Positions 24,184 through 31,954 of a DNA stretch of 44,069 nucleotides are shown here, in pieces; position 1 is the stretch's first letter; each line of letters begins with the position of its first letter. Origin of the DNA: Bacteroidales bacterium (GTDB lineage Bacteria > Bacteroidota > Bacteroidia > Bacteroidales > UBA932). The stretch spans positions 1-44,069 of the forward strand of contig JAGBCS010000071.1 of assembly GCA_017937885.1 (NCBI GenBank), in the 5' to 3' direction. Below the pieces are notes generated by a model. The model made no database searches and was not told the origin of the DNA. It was given only the letters and a program-made list of their open reading frames with translations. Position numbers and translations under genes: made by a program.

Positions 24184-25273
24184 TTCTGCTGCTGTTTTTC
24201 CTGCTAGCCTTCTTCGCTTTGCGTTTCTTCATGCTCTCTTCGATCTTGGCCTGCACCTGCTCACGTTTCATCGTGATCATCATCTTCAGGTCAGTGCCCA
24301 TGTTTTCTACGAACAGAGGGAAACGCTTACGCATCTTTGTCATCTTCTCATTTATGAACGAGTCGACGTGCCGCGCTATCTTGGCGTCATATATCTCGTC
24401 AAAGTTGATGAGGATTCCAGTCTCTTCCGCTTCGCTGAATTCGTGGTTGATACCTCCACCGAAAACCTTCATGGTGGGGGAGAGGCTCATGTATGCGTTT
24501 ACAAGAGGCGGTATGTTCTCGCCAAGTCTGCGGACCTCTCCGTTCAGGCATTTGTAGTCATCCTTGAATTCCTTCTCTGTGAGTATGCTGTCCATATATG
24601 CAGGGTCAGTCTCTATGACAAGGGGTTCTGTCGGCACTACAAGCTTTTCCTTATCCTCGAAATGCTTGAAGAGGAAGTGCTGGATCAGGTCGCGTGCCTG
24701 ACGGTTGTATTCCGGATACATGGTCATCTTTCCGAAATAGTACTTGATGTTCGGAATCTGTATTGCCAATGCTCCGAGGCCGTCCCAGAGGTTGTCAAGG
24801 GCGAACAGAGCTTTCGCCCCAGCCTTTGAACTCTGATATTCGGGAGCGACGAAACTGCGCCCTAGTTCAACTGTAAACGGCAGATATTCCTTGATGAACT
24901 TTTCCGAGAAATGGAACATATGGGCAGTCGCTAGGAGCGGCTGGCCCTTTTCATCAAGCTTGATGTCGCTGCCATGTATGAAGCGGTAACCTCCGAGGAT
25001 CTTCTCCTCTTCCGGATCCCAAACAAGAAGCTGCTTGTACGGATGCTCCATAGTATCGAACTCGTCGATGTCCATCGAGAGCCCGCTTCCTCCACCGGAG
25101 TCACGGAATGCCTCTTCACGAAGTCTGCCGATCTCTCTCATGACGTTTGGTGAGTCATGATGCGTGACCACATAGATCTCATTCTTGCTCTTGTTGGTGT
25201 CCCTGAGCTTTTTGGCAGGAGTCAGCTCGGCCTTGATCAGGTCTACGCTGACAGGTGCGATAATAGGTTCCAT
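24179..25273 (-). CDS. glsB: Glycine/ornithine-lipid N-acyltransferase (GlsB/OlsB-like, GNAT fold)
   Basis: 364 residues with a GNAT-type acyltransferase core (YVVTHHDSPNVMREIGRLREEAFRDSGGG ... LGRSFVAPEYQ), often annotated hemolysin or GNAT. The C-terminus is basic, rich in Lys and Arg. In Bacteroides thetaiotaomicron GlsB N-acylates glycine with a 3-hydroxy fatty acid; the adjacent upstream O-acyltransferase reproduces the glsA-glsB pair, so the assignment rests on family plus context. It is the last gene of the DUF1846-glsA-glsB unit, starting 9 nt after glsA. Confidence 0.85.
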   Translation of the reverse strand: MEPIIAPVSVDLIKAELTPAKKLRDTNKSKNEIYVVTHHDSPNVMREIGRLREEAFRDSGGGSGLSMDIDEFDTMEHPYKQLLVWDPEEEKILGGYRFIHGSDIKLDEKGQPLLATAHMFHFSEKFIKEYLPFTVELGRSFVAPEYQSSKAGAKALFALDNLWDGLGALAIQIPNIKYYFGKMTMYPEYNRQARDLIQHFLFKHFEDKEKLVVPTEPLVIETDPAYMDSILTEKEFKDDYKCLNGEVRRLGENIPPLVNAYMSLSPTMKVFGGGINHEFSEAEETGILINFDEIYDAKIARHVDSFINEKMTKMRKRFPLFVENMGTDLKMMITMKREQVQAKIEESMKKRKAKKASRKNSSRK

Positions 25274-25282
25274 AGGCTTGAA

Positions 25283-26098
25283 TTAAAGTTCGTACACGTG
25301 TTGTCTTATCTCTCTGGCCCATTCGATGTCTTTTTTCGAGCGGTCCAAAGATGTGATCGGAATTGGTTTGCCGATCTTTACTTTATAGGTTTTGCCAGCG
25401 CTCTTGAACATCTCGTCCGGAAGCAGCAGCATTGCAAAATTAAACAGGTTGAGTCTTTTACACCAGGTCGCCACTCTGTAGAAGCGTTCCGAGTTTCTGC
25501 CTTCGAAATGGATAGGTATGATGTCGCGTCCTGTCTGGCGGCTCTTTGTCACGAAAGATTTTCCCCACTCGATATCCTGGATCTTTCCGTCAATCTTTCT
25601 TGAGCAGAGTCCGGCAGGGAAGATTATCATCTGTGTATCAGATCCATATGCTTCATCCATCAGGGCAGAAAGGTTCCTTGACTGGCCTCCTACCTTGTTT
25701 ACCGGTATTCCGAACGGCTTCATTCCTTCAAGGAACATGACAATATCGTTCATCAGATACTTGATATTGCCGTCATATTGTTTTCCAAGGATAGTTCCGA
25801 GGGTCACACCATCGATTGCACCAAGCGGGTGGTTTGAAACGAAGGTATATCTCTTGCCGTCGTTGGCGGGAATATTCTCCCTTCCTTCTACAATTATGTT
25901 CACTCCGAGATGCTTCATGCATTCCTCGCAGAATTCGACCCCAACGTAGCCCTTTTCCAGAAATTCGTTGATATAGTCAAGACGCATGAACTTCTTGAAC
26001 CAGTTTATGAGAAACTGGGGAATGAACTTCGCATTCTTGCCTGCTTTAGTACGGATAACCTGCTCGATATCGAGGGTCTGTGGTCTTCTTTCAGTCAT
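25283..26098 (-). CDS. glsA: Lipid O-acyltransferase (GlsA-like, PlsC superfamily)
   Basis: 271 residues. The PlsC-type catalytic motif is present as NHPLGAID (H90 to D96, one residue longer than the classic HX4D), followed by IIFPAGLCSRK and the FVTKSRQTGRDIIPIHFEG segment. In the glycine-lipid pathway GlsA adds the second acyl chain to the hydroxyl group of N-acylglycine, on the membrane. It lies 2 nt after the DUF1846 gene and 9 nt before glsB. A general lysophospholipid acyltransferase is the alternative. Confidence 0.85.
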   Translation of the reverse strand: MTERRPQTLDIEQVIRTKAGKNAKFIPQFLINWFKKFMRLDYINEFLEKGYVGVEFCEECMKHLGVNIIVEGRENIPANDGKRYTFVSNHPLGAIDGVTLGTILGKQYDGNIKYLMNDIVMFLEGMKPFGIPVNKVGGQSRNLSALMDEAYGSDTQMIIFPAGLCSRKIDGKIQDIEWGKSFVTKSRQTGRDIIPIHFEGRNSERFYRVATWCKRLNLFNFAMLLLPDEMFKSAGKTYKVKIGKPIPITSLDRSKKDIEWAREIRQHVYEL

Positions 26099-26100
26099 GT

Positions 26101-27567
26101 TTACTCAATCTTTCTGACAGGATCGCAGGTGAGACCTACGCCGAGTTTCTTGAATATCTTGTGATCGACTTCGCTTAGCATCACTGTTGAGTGTACCTGG
26201 CATCCCTCCAGTTTCGGAAGCTGCTCAAGAGCCTTGCGGCAGTTGTCGTCGACATTGCTCATCATTGACAATGCGACCAGGACTTCATCGGTATGCAGAC
26301 GTGGATTATGTCCATGGAGATACTCCACCTTTGTCTTCTGTATCGGTGCGATCATCTCTTCAGGAATCAGCTTGACTGAATGAGGAATATCTGCAAGATG
26401 CTTTATAGCATTGAGGATAAGCGCCGCACTCGGGCCAAGAAGCGAGCTTGTACGCGATGTGATGATCGTGCCGTTCTGGAGCTCTATGGCTGCCGTCGCC
26501 ACTCCTGCAAGCTCTTTTCTTGCATGGGCGGCAACTGTTGTCCTCCTGTATTCAGTAGTAAGCTTTGCCTGCTTGAGTATCAGGGATATCTTGTTTACCT
26601 CGTTTTCGTTGTTTCCGTTCTTAGCAAGATTGCACAGGGCAGAGTAGTATCTTCTGATGATCTCCTCGCGCGCGGCATTGCAGCACACGTCCTCATCGCT
26701 CATGCAGAATCCGATCATGTTGACTCCCATGTCTGTCGGAGACTTGTACGGACTCTCGCCATAGATGCTCTCGAATATGGCGTTGAGAACCGGGAATACT
26801 TCGATGTCCCTGTTGTAGCTTGAGGCTATCGTGTTATATGCCTCGAGGTGGAAAGGGTCGATCATGTTCACATCATTGAGATCGGCTGTCGCCGCCTCAT
26901 ACGCGATGTTCACAGGGTGTTTGAGCGGTAGATTCCATACAGGGAAGGTCTCGAACTTCGCATATCCTGCCTTGATGTTCTTCTTGTTTTCATGGTAGAG
27001 CTGACTGAGGCAGACTGCCATCTTGCCGCTTCCGGGACCAGGTGCGGTAACGACCACGAGAGGACGTGATGTCTCCACATAGTCATTCTTTCCGAATCCT
27101 TCCTCAGAATCGATAAGTGCGACGTTGTTAGGATAGCCTTCAATTGTATAATGATAATATACCTTGATGCCGAGACGCTCAAGACGGGCTCTGTAGGCGT
27201 CGGCGCTGGACTGTCCGTTGTAGTGGGTGATCACCACGCAGCTGACATAGAGTCCGATGCTTTCAAATTCCGAGCGGAGGCGGAGGACGTCCTCGTCATA
27301 TGTGATTCCGAGGTCACCTCTTACCTTGTTCTTTTCAATGTCGAGAGCGCTGATGACAATGACTATCTCTGCATCATCCCTGAGCTGAAGGAGCATCTGG
27401 AGCTTGCTGTCCGGCTGGAATCCGGGCAGCACTCTGCTGGCATGGTTATCGTCAAACAGTTTACCTCCGAATTCGAGGTAAAGCTTATCTCCGAACTGAG
27501 CTATACGTTTCTTGATCTGTTCGGATTGTATCTTCAGATACTTTTCGTTATCAAATCCGTGTTTCAT
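26101..27567 (-). CDS. DUF1846 family protein
   Basis: About 488 residues from the ATG at 27567; the longer frame begins before the promoter. DUF1846 start (GFDNEKYLKIQSEQIKKRI) and a later PGPGSGKMAVCLSQLYHE segment resembling a nucleotide-binding loop are visible; the fold has been solved in structural genomics but no reaction is established. No signal peptide. It is the first gene of a tight operon with the two glycine-lipid acyltransferases (2 nt and 9 nt gaps), which hints at a link to that lipid or its precursor. It has its own promoter just after the rnpB terminator. Confidence 0.85.
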   Translation of the reverse strand: MKHGFDNEKYLKIQSEQIKKRIAQFGDKLYLEFGGKLFDDNHASRVLPGFQPDSKLQMLLQLRDDAEIVIVISALDIEKNKVRGDLGITYDEDVLRLRSEFESIGLYVSCVVITHYNGQSSADAYRARLERLGIKVYYHYTIEGYPNNVALIDSEEGFGKNDYVETSRPLVVVTAPGPGSGKMAVCLSQLYHENKKNIKAGYAKFETFPVWNLPLKHPVNIAYEAATADLNDVNMIDPFHLEAYNTIASSYNRDIEVFPVLNAIFESIYGESPYKSPTDMGVNMIGFCMSDEDVCCNAAREEIIRRYYSALCNLAKNGNNENEVNKISLILKQAKLTTEYRRTTVAAHARKELAGVATAAIELQNGTIITSRTSSLLGPSAALILNAIKHLADIPHSVKLIPEEMIAPIQKTKVEYLHGHNPRLHTDEVLVALSMMSNVDDNCRKALEQLPKLEGCQVHSTVMLSEVDHKIFKKLGVGLTCDPVRKIE

Positions 27568-27575
27568 ACGGAATG

Positions 27576-27606
27576 CAAATATAACCAATATCCCGAATCC
27601 CTGCAA
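27576..27606 (-). promoter_or_regulatory. Promoter of the DUF1846-glsA-glsB operon
   Basis: TTG (27606-27604), 20 nt, TATATTTG (27583-27576). The start of transcription would be only a few bases before the ATG at 27567, so the message may be nearly leaderless. Confidence 0.65.
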
Positions 27607-27617
27607 GAGTGGAATGC

Positions 27618-27657
27618 AAAAAAAAGACAAGGTCCGACGTGATATCGGACCTTGTCT
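27618..27657 (-). terminator. Terminator of rnpB
   Basis: AGACAAGGTCCGA (27625-27637) pairs with TCGGACCTTGTCT (27645-27657), 13 bp, and eight T residues follow on the minus strand. Confidence 0.9.
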
Positions 27658-27661
27658 GCTG

Positions 27662-27983
27662 CAGGTGAGACCGTAAGCCGGTTTCTGTTTTATTCTGTCA
27701 TTTATCTTCGCAGCCTACCCCCTGGAAAAGAGCGGGCAGCCCTTTTGCCCTTTCGGGCTCTCCAGTATATTTGGCCTTGCTGGACCTGGTGCCGTCACCG
27801 CCATATGTCGCCATACGGCGTCGTGAGCTCTTGCCTCGCGGTTTCACCCTTACCCTTGCGGGCGGTTTGTTTTCTGTTACGGCATTCATAAGATCACTCC
27901 CATCTGTGCTTTCCACAGCAGGTCGCCCTATCCAGTCCGGACTTTCCTCACCCCGTCAGGGGCGCGACAGATCATCCCACCTG
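27662..27983 (-). ncRNA. rnpB: RNase P RNA (type A)
   Basis: Minus strand, about 322 nt. The 5' end CAGGTGGGA (27983-27975) pairs with TCTCACCTG (27670-27662) as helix P1. Between them are the universal blocks: GAGGAAAGTCCGGAC near the 5' end, the GGTAAGGGTGAAA region, and ACAGAAACCGGCTTAC near the 3' end. It is the catalytic RNA that trims tRNA 5' ends. The gene begins only about 6 nt after the stop of the Old Yellow Enzyme gene on the same strand and I see no good Bacteroidota promoter before it. A strong terminator follows. Confidence 0.95.
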
Positions 27984-27989
27984 TTATGT

Positions 27990-29246
27990 CTATCTGTAAC
28001 CGAGCTTGCGCTCGATTCTTTCATTTTCTCTGTTCATTCTCTCCACTTCCTTGCGGAGTGACGGAGTAATGTCTTCGCAATGCTTGTGGCACTGCATTGA
28101 TTTCGAGTACATTCGTCCTATGCAGAAGTTACTGTGCGTGCATCCGCTGCAATGATTCTCGTCCTCCTTCATCTTGTTGACGAAATCAGTATCCTCCAGT
28201 ACGGCCCTGCCCATCTGTATGAGCGGGAATCCCTTGTCTACCGCCTCGTCAGCGCTTTTACGGTCCACGACGCCGCCCACATATACGAACGGGAAGTCCG
28301 GCATCGCCTCGCGGAACTTCAGCGCATCATCCATGAAGAAAAGCTTCTTGAACGGAACCGTCGGTGCGACCAGCTTTCCCGCAATAGAAACTCCTGCCTT
28401 CAGCCACCATTTGCTCCATGGGAAGTAATGTACTATCGTCTTTACCGGGAACTGTCCTCTCATCACATATTGCGGATGACGGCTTACGAAACCTCCTGAC
28501 AGCACGATGGCTTCAATGCCGAGGTTGCGGAGTTCCTTGGCCACTTCGATCAGTTCGTCTGTTTCCTGACCTCCCTTGAATCCGTCACGCGTGTTCAGCT
28601 TTGCGAAAAGCGCTACCTTGCCCTTTCCTGCCGCTACGGCCTTGCTGACACACAACTTCATGAATCTCATCCTGTTTTCCAGACTTCCGCCGAACTCATC
28701 GCGACGATGGTTTGTATACGGCGACAGGAACTGTGAGATGAGATAACCGTGTCCTGCATGTATCTCTATCGCATCGAATCCGGCTTTGACCGCGAGCTCT
28801 ACGGCATGTCCGTACGCATCTGCCACTTCGTTTATCTGCCCGATGTTCATCTTCTGGACGAAGGTAGGGGAGTATAGATTGAAGCCTCTGCTTGCCCCGT
28901 AAGGCATGCAGCCGCAGATGCTTCTGTGCGACATGTTGCCGCAGTGTCCGAGCTGGATAGAGGCCTTTGCACCTTCAGCGTGAATCGCGTCTGTAAGCTT
29001 TTTCAGTTCAGGAACGATCTCATCACGCATCCAGAGCTGGTTCTCGAACGAAAGCCCGCTCCGGCATACTGCCGCATATGCGACGGTTGTCATTCCTATA
29101 CCTCCGCGTGCCACAGCAGTATGATAGTCGAACAGCTCTTGTGAAGGTCTCTGTCCCGGACACATGGCCTCGAAGGCCGCCGACCTTATGGTGCGGTTCC
29201 TGAGCTCTATCGGGCCGATTTTGTATGGTGTAAACAACTCGCTCAT
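27990..29246 (-). CDS. NADH:flavin oxidoreductase, Old Yellow Enzyme family (steroid 5-beta-reductase-like candidate)
   Basis: 418 residues, a TIM-barrel flavoenzyme. Family markers include HAGHGYLISQFLSP, NHRRDEFGGSLENRMRF, and VYVGGVV. The C-terminal region has a cysteine cluster (CSGC ... C ... C ... C, near residues 365-395), which could hold an iron-sulfur centre as in BaiCD-like enzymes. The start overlaps the stop of the upstream 5-alpha-reductase gene by one base. A gene cluster pairing an OYE-type 5-beta-reductase with a 5-alpha-reductase has been reported in gut Bacteroidetes acting on 3-oxo-delta4 bile acids; this pair has the same composition, but substrate is inferred. Confidence 0.88.
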   Translation of the reverse strand: MSELFTPYKIGPIELRNRTIRSAAFEAMCPGQRPSQELFDYHTAVARGGIGMTTVAYAAVCRSGLSFENQLWMRDEIVPELKKLTDAIHAEGAKASIQLGHCGNMSHRSICGCMPYGASRGFNLYSPTFVQKMNIGQINEVADAYGHAVELAVKAGFDAIEIHAGHGYLISQFLSPYTNHRRDEFGGSLENRMRFMKLCVSKAVAAGKGKVALFAKLNTRDGFKGGQETDELIEVAKELRNLGIEAIVLSGGFVSRHPQYVMRGQFPVKTIVHYFPWSKWWLKAGVSIAGKLVAPTVPFKKLFFMDDALKFREAMPDFPFVYVGGVVDRKSADEAVDKGFPLIQMGRAVLEDTDFVNKMKEDENHCSGCTHSNFCIGRMYSKSMQCHKHCEDITPSLRKEVERMNRENERIERKLGYR

Positions 29247-30025
29247 TACCAGATGAATGGAATAAGATGTTTTTTCTTCAGCGTCACATATTCCTCCCCA
29301 AACTCCTGCTCATATTTTTCTGTAAGAGACTTGGCTCGCGGCCCAAGATTCGCGAATGTCCATACCGCAAACAGCAGACCCGCCGGCGACCATGTCAGGA
29401 TGGCATAACCGATCCATTCTGTCAGCTCTCCGAAATAGTTGGCTGAAGTAACGTATCTGTATAGCCCCTTGCGGGGGATGTAGTGTCTTGTGTCGCCCGG
29501 TTTCCTCAAGTTCCTGATTACGTGATCTGAATGCAGGTTGATTGCCATGCCGGCGAAGAAAATGAGCGTGCCGATGATGAACTGAGGACTATGAAACCAG
29601 CCTGTTCCATACATTCCTGCCGGGGCTTCCGTATAGAGCCAGCCGCCTATCAGATAGGCGTTCAATGTGTTGAAGGTCAGTCCCATAAGCATTATGACCA
29701 CCGGCATCGTACTCTTTCCTCTCATCATCAGTGGGAAGATGAATGATCTCTGGAAGTAGTGCAGCAGGTAAAGACCGGCCATGACATATAGCACAGCCTT
29801 CGAATTACCTGTGTCAGCTCCCGATACGGCAAACCTGATGGTCTGGTATAGCAGAAAGAGGAATGCCGGAGCTTCCATTATGATCCAGGCGGTCTTGTTG
29901 CTGATTTTCGGCCCCCACTTGGACGTCGACAGATAACCGTATCCAGCCTTGAAGAAGAACAAGGCGACGAATACGATCACAGCCATCACAGCCATGCATG
30001 CCATTATGATGTAGTAGGTGTTCAT
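29246..30025 (-). CDS. 3-oxo-5-alpha-steroid 4-dehydrogenase family membrane protein
   Basis: 259 residues, with about six or seven membrane spans. The C-terminal steroid-reductase signature is clear: NLHSDHVIRNLRKPG, YIPRKGLYRYVTSANYFGELTEW, LGPRAKSLTEKYEQEF, and the end LIPFIW, with the conserved NY-GE and RA residues. Homologues reduce the delta4 double bond of 3-oxo-steroids with NADPH. It overlaps the OYE gene by one base, so they are translationally coupled. Promoter -7 box TAACTTTG at 30054-30047. Trans-2-enoyl-CoA or other enone reduction is an alternative role. Confidence 0.88.
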   Translation of the reverse strand: MNTYYIIMACMAVMAVIVFVALFFFKAGYGYLSTSKWGPKISNKTAWIIMEAPAFLFLLYQTIRFAVSGADTGNSKAVLYVMAGLYLLHYFQRSFIFPLMMRGKSTMPVVIMLMGLTFNTLNAYLIGGWLYTEAPAGMYGTGWFHSPQFIIGTLIFFAGMAINLHSDHVIRNLRKPGDTRHYIPRKGLYRYVTSANYFGELTEWIGYAILTWSPAGLLFAVWTFANLGPRAKSLTEKYEQEFGEEYVTLKKKHLIPFIW

Positions 30026-30046
30026 TCCGCTTTCGTTTTAGCCGCG

Positions 30047-30054
30047 CAAAGTTA
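30047..30054 (-). promoter_or_regulatory. -7 box for the 5-alpha-reductase/OYE operon
   Basis: Minus-strand TAACTTTG matches TAnnTTTG, 22 nt before the start codon. No clear -33 box. Confidence 0.5.
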
Positions 30055-30085
30055 ATGATATTTTTCTCAAATCGCTTTTTTTACC

Positions 30086-30093
30086 TACTTTTG
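30086..30093 (+). promoter_or_regulatory. -7 box for the DUF6057-like gene
   Basis: TACTTTTG matches TAnnTTTG, 27 nt before the ATG at 30120; divergent from the steroid-reductase promoter. Confidence 0.5.
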
Positions 30094-30119
30094 TGTCATG
30101 TAACAAGAGAATATGATTA

Positions 30120-31952
30120 ATGAAAGAGTTTTTTCATAAGAACTGCAGGCCTCTTATGGACTTGGTCACTTTTGCTGTGATATGGGCTGTGTTCTTCTTT
30201 AAAGGCAGGTTCATGATGTATCTTCAGGAGCAGATGCAGCTGTTTCAGAACGACTGGCATTATGTTTTTGAGAATCTTCCTGACGCAGGAGGCTTTGCCG
30301 GCATGCTGACTGAAGCTGTTGTCCAGTTTTACCATGTACCATGGCTTGGAGTCACTCTAATGTCATTCTTTGCACTATCCTGTGTTGTGGCGCTGCGCCG
30401 TTGCCTTACATGCATATCTGATGATTGGAGAGTCAGTGAGATTTTTGCTCTGGCATCCGTCATTCCGTTGGTATATAGTGTGATTGCCTGTGAGGATTCG
30501 TTTTCGATGGTATCTTTTGCCATTGTCGCAGCATGCAGTGCGGGTCTGCTGAGCTTACGCGGTAGAAGTGCATGGGCAGCCGTCGCTGTCGCGACTCCGC
30601 TGCTTTTCGTGCTCTGCGGAGCATCTTCGATTCTCCTTCCTCTCGTATTTGCGGCGGCTTCGATTACCCGCAGGAGGGATGTCATGGGAATAGTGACGGC
30701 CTTGATACCGTCATGTGCATACCTGGTTTTCGGCCTGGTGTCGTTGCGGACCGTCATGGTCGGAATGCCGGCGGAGCTGTTCGCCCGTACATATCCTCTG
30801 TATGATGCTCCCGGACAGGACTTCAATCTGTATGGCATGCTGCCGTGGTATATTGCAACAGCCGGTGCCATTGTTCTCGGAGTCTTGCATGCTTTTCGCA
30901 AAAGCACTTCATACTGGCCGGGATATGCTGCAGGATCCGTACTGGTTGCAGGTTCAGTCTTGTTCATTTGTCTTGCTCCAGGGAAGAAATATGCAGAGAA
31001 TGTCGGTTACGATGTGTACAGCGACTGGGCTGAACTTCATTACCTTTATTCCGAAGGACATCATGACAGGATTCTGAGCAGGTATGATGGCAAGACCCCC
31101 GAGAATTCCGTTGCATCGAATTATGTTAATCTTGCGCTGTATCGCACAGGCAGACTTACGACGGATTTCTTCAGATACAGGCCTGTATGGCTGCATAACT
31201 CTCTCCGTACTCCGTGGATCGACATGCCTTTCCCGTTTCCTTTCATATGGATCGAGACCTGTGACCAGATGGGTGCTCTAGCCAAGGCCCAGCAGGCCGC
31301 ATTCGAAGGCAATATACTTGCTGGTCCCCGCGGATCCGCCCCTATGGTGAAGTATCTTGCCGAGTCTGAAATCATCAGAGGCAACTACACGGCTGCCGAC
31401 AAGTACCTCACCAGTCTCGGGAAGACGCTTTTCTATCGCGATTGGGCAGATGAACAGCGTTCTTTCCTTAATGACGAAGCCGTCATGGCAAATTCGCACT
31501 ACTCAGTGAAGAGGGCCTGCTATTATGACGAGACAAGAACTCTTTACGACATGAATGACCTGTGGCTGATGAAGGAGATCGCAAAGAGCAATCCTGCCCA
31601 TACCTCGACTTTCGACTACACAGGACTGATGACCCTTTCTGCCGGTGAACTACATACATTCGTCAGTTTCATACTTGAAATGTCAGAAACGGGCACCATC
31701 AGGCTTCCTCTGTCTCCGATATTTCAGGATGCCCTCATCATGGCTTTCCCGAAGAACAAGGAACTGCATAAGATCTACAGGATAGATCCGCAGAGAGTGT
31801 CAGATTATGCGGAATATGCCGCAGCTGTCAGCGGCAAGACGCAGAATAAACTTAATGCGAATGCCGTCATATCGAAAAACAGCACGCGTGTATGGCATTA
31901 CCTGTATATACTGTCAAAGAATGCTCCAAAGGCTCAGAATCAAAAACAATAG
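30120..31952 (+). CDS. Multispanning membrane protein with helical C-terminus (DUF6057-like)
   Basis: 610 residues. Residues 1-about 300 contain about nine hydrophobic spans; the rest (from about 310) is soluble and helical, TPR-like in spacing (HYLYSEGHHDRILSRYDGKTPENSVASNYVNLALYRTGRL). No catalytic signature was recognised. It resembles Bacteroidales membrane proteins filed as DUF6057, a label I recall but cannot verify. It is followed 3 nt later by the haem-motif beta-propeller lipoprotein, so the two probably work together at the inner membrane/periplasm. Confidence 0.8.
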   Translation: MKEFFHKNCRPLMDLVTFAVIWAVFFFKGRFMMYLQEQMQLFQNDWHYVFENLPDAGGFAGMLTEAVVQFYHVPWLGVTLMSFFALSCVVALRRCLTCISDDWRVSEIFALASVIPLVYSVIACEDSFSMVSFAIVAACSAGLLSLRGRSAWAAVAVATPLLFVLCGASSILLPLVFAAASITRRRDVMGIVTALIPSCAYLVFGLVSLRTVMVGMPAELFARTYPLYDAPGQDFNLYGMLPWYIATAGAIVLGVLHAFRKSTSYWPGYAAGSVLVAGSVLFICLAPGKKYAENVGYDVYSDWAELHYLYSEGHHDRILSRYDGKTPENSVASNYVNLALYRTGRLTTDFFRYRPVWLHNSLRTPWIDMPFPFPFIWIETCDQMGALAKAQQAAFEGNILAGPRGSAPMVKYLAESEIIRGNYTAADKYLTSLGKTLFYRDWADEQRSFLNDEAVMANSHYSVKRACYYDETRTLYDMNDLWLMKEIAKSNPAHTSTFDYTGLMTLSAGELHTFVSFILEMSETGTIRLPLSPIFQDALIMAFPKNKELHKIYRIDPQRVSDYAEYAAAVSGKTQNKLNANAVISKNSTRVWHYLYILSKNAPKAQNQKQ

Positions 31953-31954
31953 AA

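Noticed and set aside
30329..30967. 212-codon frame antisense to the DUF6057-like gene
   Set aside because: No recognisable motif and lies within a clear membrane-protein gene on the other strand.
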